From positions 124,001 to 188,000 of the forward strand of contig NZ_JMIB01000006.1 in NCBI RefSeq assembly GCF_000695255.1: a DNA stretch of 64,000 nt. Direction: 5' to 3'. The position numbers were made by a program, and so were the translations under genes. This document shows, one piece after another, positions 60,130 through 64,000 of this stretch (position 1 is its first letter; the number at the start of each line of letters is the position of its first letter). The stretch is from Photobacterium galatheae (lineage in GTDB: Bacteria > Pseudomonadota > Gammaproteobacteria > Enterobacterales > Vibrionaceae). The notes under the pieces are model-generated. The model saw nothing but the letters and a program-made list of their open reading frames with translations. It was not told the origin of the DNA and made no database searches.

Positions 60130-60897
60130 CTATTCCTGAACTACTTCTTCATTATTCTGCTGCCAACCTACGGCGACACCCGTATCGTAACGCAGATCGA
60201 CATAATCTATCGCTTTACCCTGCTGTTCCAGCTCGGGGTAAAGCCATAAAAAGCGCTTAATTCTTTCCAGTCTTGCTTCCCGGCCCAGTTCCAGTCGGAT
60301 ACCGTTACTCAGCCAGATCCGCCAGGACCGCCGTTGATTCAAGGACAGCCTAACAATTTCCAATCCGCCGCGCTGCAACTCAGGTTGCATTTCGCGCCAC
60401 GTTTTCAGCATTTCTTCGCTACTACCATCCGGACCTTCCAGTGTCACCAAAGACTCACCAGAAACGTCCGATGCAGGTGCCTCGAACACCAACCCCTGCT
60501 GATTCACCAGAAATCTGTCGTTCCAGACCGCCGCAGGCCGATGCTCAACCAGATAAACTTTCACCGTATCTGGCCACTGTTTACGAACCGATGCGCGAGC
60601 AACCCAGGGAAGCGCTTCAAGCGCATGCTGGATTTCATCGACATCTTGCAGCATAAAACTGCTTAATTCGCCCATCTCCAGGATTCCCTGCCTGACCTGT
60701 TCCGTCGTCAGATGTTCAAGATCCCCCTGGATCACCAGCTGCGAGAGCGGCATACGGTTAGCATCCGTCATCCAATGCATCACGGATACAAACAGCCAGA
60801 TCATCCCGGCAATCACCAAAGCCAGAAAGCTCAGATCACGCCACTGGGATAATGGGCCAGAAACCCAATGATTCTGCTTTAAGGCTGCCTCAGTCAT
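60130..60897 (-). CDS. ftsQ: Cell division protein FtsQ
   Basis: A 255-residue bitopic membrane protein. A short cytoplasmic start, one membrane segment (about 22-42), a POTRA domain starting at MPLSQLVIQGDLEHLT and a beta domain form the scaffold for FtsBL. In E. coli ddlB precedes ftsQ; here about 300 bp without a gene lie between murC and ftsQ. Confidence 0.95.
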   Translation of the reverse strand: MTEAALKQNHWVSGPLSQWRDLSFLALVIAGMIWLFVSVMHWMTDANRMPLSQLVIQGDLEHLTTEQVRQGILEMGELSSFMLQDVDEIQHALEALPWVARASVRKQWPDTVKVYLVEHRPAAVWNDRFLVNQQGLVFEAPASDVSGESLVTLEGPDGSSEEMLKTWREMQPELQRGGLEIVRLSLNQRRSWRIWLSNGIRLELGREARLERIKRFLWLYPELEQQGKAIDYVDLRYDTGVAVGWQQNNEEVVQE

Positions 60898-61010
60898 GAT
60901 TTAACACTTCATTTCCTGAACCATATCAGTCTGCCGTTATTTTGTTCGCCAGACAAGCGAAGTGAAGACTTACCTGTCATAAAATTTCATCAGATTCGGG
61001 CGAGGACAGC

Positions 61011-61039
61011 AAAAAAGTTGGCCGATTATACCGACCAAC
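61011..61039 (-). terminator. Terminator of the murC transcript
   Basis: On the minus strand GTTGGTCG and CGGCCAAC pair (one G-U) around a seven-base loop GTATAAT, followed by TTTTTT. It lies about 160 bp beyond murC. The loop contains the -10 box of the predicted ftsQ promoter. Confidence 0.65.
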
Positions 61040-61053
61040 ACGATGCTCTCCAA
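61025..61053 (-). promoter_or_regulatory. ftsQ: Sigma-70 promoter of ftsQAZ
   Basis: On the minus strand TTGGAG (61053-61048), a 17-bp spacer and a perfect TATAAT (61030-61025) lie about 128 bp upstream of ftsQ. In E. coli the ftsQ promoters lie within ddlB, which is missing here. The rest of 60898-61199 shows no gene. Confidence 0.65.
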
Positions 61054-61199
61054 CTATTGTCCGCAATTTCCTGTCGGGAATCATCATTGCATATTCATTG
61101 ACAGGATTTTTCAGCCTTTTGCCACAAGCTTAGCGAATAAGTGCAAGAAAGTGACACAAAATATCCCTGATTTTAGTGACAGGCTGGCTCTGGAGCACA

Positions 61200-62660
61200 T
61201 TATTTCTTCATTTTTTTCACATCAAGCGCCAATGCAGCCAGTTGACGTGCAATTTTACCAACATCACCAGCACCTTGCGTCAGGACCAGGTCATTCTCTT
61301 GCATGACATTCGCCAATGCAGCAGGTAAAGCGGCAGCATTCGGAACAAAAATCGGATCAACTTTACCCCGACCGCGAATAGTCCGGCAGAGCGAACGGCC
61401 ATCAGCGCCCGGAATCGGCGCTTCACCGGCACTGTAAACATCCAGCATCAACAGGACATCAACCTGCTCCAGCACATTGGCAAAATCATCATAGAGATCA
61501 CGGGTCCGGCTATAACGGTGCGGCTGAAAGATCATCACCAGGCGTTTATCCGGCCAACCTGCACGGGCCGCCTGAATCGTCACATCAACTTCACTCGGAT
61601 GGTGACCATAGTCATCCACCAGCATGACTTTCCCTTTTCCGGTGTCAAACTCACCCAGCTGATCAAAACGACGCCCCGTCCCTTCAAACTCAGCCAGCGC
61701 GCGCAGGATCGCGTCATCTTCAACGCCTTCTTCCGTCGCAACCGCAACAGCCGCAGCAGCATTCAGGGCATTATGTCGTCCCGGAATGTTCAGCGTGACC
61801 GACAAAGCAGGCTTCCCTTTACGCTGAATCGTGAAATGTCCCTGCTGGCCCTGCTGACGATAGTCAACCAGACGTACATCCGCATCTTCCGAGAACCCAT
61901 AAGTGATCACCTGCCGACCCACACGAGGCAGCAGTTCACGAACGACTGGATCATCAATACACATCACAGCCAGCCCGTAGAACGGCAAGTTATGCAGAAA
62001 ATCGATGAAGGTCTGTTTCAAATTTTCGAAGTCACCGCCATAGGTATCCATGTGGTCTGCTTCAATATTGGTCACCACAGACACCATCGGCTGCAGGTGA
62101 ATAAATGACGCATCACTTTCATCGGCTTCCGCAATCAGATAGCGGCTGGACCCCAGACGCGCATTGGTGCCGGCACTTTTCACCAGACCGCCGTTCACAA
62201 AGGTCGGATCTAACCCTGCTTCTGAGTAAATCTGAGTGGTCAGTGCCGTCGTCGTGGTTTTCCCGTGCGTACCGGCAATGGCAATGCCGTGACGATAACG
62301 CATCAGCTCTGCCAGCATCTCAGCCCGACGCACAACAGGAATACGGAGTTCACGGGCTGCCTTCAGCTCAGGATTATCGGCTGCAATCGCGGTCGAGACC
62401 ACGACAACACTGGCACCTTCCACATTGCTACTGGCATGACCAAAAAACAGCGCCGCACCTCGCGCTGAAAGACGTTCAGTGACAGTGTTCGGTGTAATAT
62501 CTGAACCGCTGATCCGATACCCTTCATTCAGGAGTACCTCAGCGATCCCACTCATGCCGGCACCGCCGATTCCAACAAAGTGAATGCGCTCAACCCGGCG
62601 CATTTCTGGCACCATTGTTCTGATTTTTGCTATTTGCTGGTTATCCAGTTTATTCATCAC
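61200..62660 (-). CDS. murC: UDP-N-acetylmuramate--L-alanine ligase
   Basis: 486 residues; adds L-Ala to UDP-MurNAc. The N-terminal [16 protein letters not shown] binds the UDP part; ATP is bound at GTHGKTTTT, and EADESDASF and [11 protein letters not shown] are further Mur ligase motifs. It follows murG by 16 bp. The start may be the first or second of two adjacent ATGs. Confidence 0.98.
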   Translation of the reverse strand: MMNKLDNQQIAKIRTMVPEMRRVERIHFVGIGGAGMSGIAEVLLNEGYRISGSDITPNTVTERLSARGAALFFGHASSNVEGASVVVVSTAIAADNPELKAARELRIPVVRRAEMLAELMRYRHGIAIAGTHGKTTTTALTTQIYSEAGLDPTFVNGGLVKSAGTNARLGSSRYLIAEADESDASFIHLQPMVSVVTNIEADHMDTYGGDFENLKQTFIDFLHNLPFYGLAVMCIDDPVVRELLPRVGRQVITYGFSEDADVRLVDYRQQGQQGHFTIQRKGKPALSVTLNIPGRHNALNAAAAVAVATEEGVEDDAILRALAEFEGTGRRFDQLGEFDTGKGKVMLVDDYGHHPSEVDVTIQAARAGWPDKRLVMIFQPHRYSRTRDLYDDFANVLEQVDVLLMLDVYSAGEAPIPGADGRSLCRTIRGRGKVDPIFVPNAAALPAALANVMQENDLVLTQGAGDVGKIARQLAALALDVKKMKK

Positions 62661-62676
62661 TCTGTTCTCTTATCTG

Positions 62677-63738
62677 TTACTTTGCCTGCGCCTTAATCAC
62701 GTCTGCCACCCGGACATCCGCATCAAGAATCGCAGCTTTTCTCGCCGCCACAGCCATACTCAGCAAAGCCGGGCGATCCAGGGTCGCAATCTGCTGTGCC
62801 AGTTTGTCTGCGGTTAATTCCGGCTGTTCAATCATATAAGCGGCACCACAAGCCACTAAATGGTCGGCATTCAATGCCTGCTGGCGATCCTGATGCATAA
62901 AAGGAACGAAAATCGCACCCACACCGGCTGCCGACAACTCAGAAACGGTCAGCGCACCAGACCGGCAGACCACCAAATCAGCCCAGTCGTACGCAGATGC
63001 CACATCATCAATAAATTCAGTCACTTTATACTGAGGCACACCGGCCTCGGTATAGGCCAGCTCGGTACTGGCCTGATTCCCCTTGCCAGCCTGATGCCAG
63101 ACATCGACAGCCTTGCCCAATGTCGCCGCAGCCTGTGGCAGGGTTTGATTCAGAATCCGAGCCCCCTGGCTGCCACCCATCACCAAAATACGGATCGGGC
63201 CATCCCGCTCAGCCAGCCGTCTGTCAGGCGAAGCCAGTTCGGTAACATCCCGGCGAACCGGATTCCCAACCACGTTTTTTCCCGGGAATGCACCGGGAAA
63301 CGCCTGTAACACCTGCGAGGCAATCCGGGACAACCAACGATTCGTCAGCCCCGCAACCGCATTCTGCTCATGTAAAATCACCGGAATGCCGCTGAGCCAG
63401 GCAGCAACACCGCCCGGCCCGCTCACATAACCGCCCATGCCCAGCACGGCATCCGGTTGCCAGGCCTTGATATAGCGACGAGCCTGAGCAATCGCGCCCA
63501 GAATCTGAAACGGCGCAGCCAGTAACTTCTTCAGTCCCTGCCCACGCAAGCCTTTCACCTGAATAAAATCGATCTCAATACCATGTTTAGGCACCAGTTC
63601 GGCTTCCATCCGGTCGGCTGTACCCAGCCAGCGAATTTCCCAGCCTTGCTGCTGGAGCTGGCGAGCTACAGCCAGCGCCGGAAATACGTGACCGCCGGTT
63701 CCGCCAGCCATGATTAACAGGCGTTTATTTTTCTTCAT
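62677..63738 (-). CDS. murG: N-acetylglucosaminyltransferase MurG
   Basis: A 353-residue GT-B enzyme that makes lipid II from lipid I on the inner face of the membrane. Glycine-rich [27 protein letters not shown] and [11 protein letters not shown] are signature regions. The ATG at 63738 ([13 protein letters not shown]) is preferred by similarity; in-frame ATGs at 63744 and 63750 would overlap ftsW slightly more. It overlaps the ftsW end in any case. Confidence 0.97.
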   Translation of the reverse strand: MKKNKRLLIMAGGTGGHVFPALAVARQLQQQGWEIRWLGTADRMEAELVPKHGIEIDFIQVKGLRGQGLKKLLAAPFQILGAIAQARRYIKAWQPDAVLGMGGYVSGPGGVAAWLSGIPVILHEQNAVAGLTNRWLSRIASQVLQAFPGAFPGKNVVGNPVRRDVTELASPDRRLAERDGPIRILVMGGSQGARILNQTLPQAAATLGKAVDVWHQAGKGNQASTELAYTEAGVPQYKVTEFIDDVASAYDWADLVVCRSGALTVSELSAAGVGAIFVPFMHQDRQQALNADHLVACGAAYMIEQPELTADKLAQQIATLDRPALLSMAVAARKAAILDADVRVADVIKAQAK

Positions 63739-64000
63739 TGTCATTTTCATCACTTATTTGAGCGTGCCCGAAACGCGCCTGATGGCGCTGCTCATGGTCA
63801 ATCCGCAACAGAATCGCCACGGCAGTCGACATAATGAATAAACTGGAGCCACCATAACTGATCAGCGGTAATGTCAGGCCTTTCGTCGGCACCATACCGG
63901 CCGCCGCCCCCACATTGACCAGTGTCTGGAATGCAAACCAAAAACCAATCCCGAACGCCAGAAAGCCGCCAAAGAGCTGGCCCGACTGCAGGCTTTTCCG
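63725..64000 (-). CDS. ftsW: Lipid II polymerase / cell division protein FtsW, 5' part outside window
   Basis: The last 91 codons of a SEDS-family membrane protein: [22 protein letters not shown], then [19 protein letters not shown], the family's most conserved C-terminal loop, the last membrane segment and a charged tail ending NDNEEK. Reading continues to the window edge. FtsW polymerises lipid II at the septum with PBP3; its position before murG confirms FtsW over RodA. Confidence 0.95.
   Translation of the reverse strand, partial: RKSLQSGQLFGGFLAFGIGFWFAFQTLVNVGAAAGMVPTKGLTLPLISYGGSSLFIMSTAVAILLRIDHEQRHQARFGHAQISDENDNEEK

Noticed and set aside
60898..61199. Remnant of ddlB between murC and ftsQ
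   Set aside because: No ATP-grasp motif or long frame in any reading; the space is explained by a terminator and promoter.

Overview
The window is a stretch of ordinary-looking chromosome from a gammaproteobacterium of the family Vibrionaceae. Gene content and order point there: a LuxR/HapR-type quorum-sensing master regulator whose leader carries a Qrr pairing site, a dciA-secA-mutT block beside the division cluster, pilABCD-coaE-zapD-yacG, and pdhR-aceEF-lpdA next to ampD/nadC. Base composition looks close to 50% G+C, and several proteins fit Photobacterium, Grimontia or Salinivibrio relatives as well as Vibrio itself. The genus cannot be fixed by eye. No rRNA operon, prophage, insertion sequence, CRISPR array or toxin-antitoxin pair was seen.

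Layout. 1-1485: 5' part of an exported S9 prolyl oligopeptidase with a strong CRP site upstream. 1864-2347: tRNA operon (Phe, Asn, a degraded Asn copy, Thr) ending in a terminator. 2558-3823: HD-GYP phosphodiesterase. 3854-10279: mrcB and hrpB facing away from thpR-sfsA. 10334-15554: dksA, then gluQ-pcnB-folK-panBC. 15581-19521: YadGH-type ABC exporter, carbonic anhydrase, hpt and the quorum-sensing regulator. 19537-23413: iron(III) ABC transporter fbpABC under a Fur box. 23468-25195: glnK-amtB with a sigma-54 promoter. 25251-29777: yacL, glycerate kinase and acnB. 29953-34471: a patatin/Omp85 protein (type Vd autotransporter architecture), a chemoreceptor and a REP doublet. 34585-41943: pyruvate dehydrogenase genes and PdhR operators. 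42005-44800: ampD, nadC, glpQ. 45573-51550: type IV pilus biogenesis genes, coaE, zapD, yacG. 51604-55705: mutT, secA, dciA. 55778-64000: a sulfotransferase-like gene, then lpxC-ftsZ-ftsA-ftsQ-murC-murG-ftsW, the 3' part of the division and cell-wall cluster without ddlB.

Most genes are core housekeeping functions: envelope synthesis and division, central carbon metabolism (pyruvate dehydrogenase, aconitase), pantothenate and NAD synthesis, nitrogen and iron uptake, and RNA metabolism. The regulatory DNA is unusually readable, with credible sites for CRP, Fur, sigma-54, PdhR and Qrr RNAs, and a terminator hairpin whose loop holds the -10 box of the ftsQ promoter.

I did not find a clear undescribed multi-gene system. 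The points most worth a second look are the non-canonical AUC start of pcnB, a 20-bp palindrome just upstream of acnB, the promoter/terminator overlap between murC and ftsQ, the split tRNA-Asn copy, a 10-base homopolymer inside amtB, the sulfotransferase-like gene next to lpxC, and the gene-free 770 bp before pilA.
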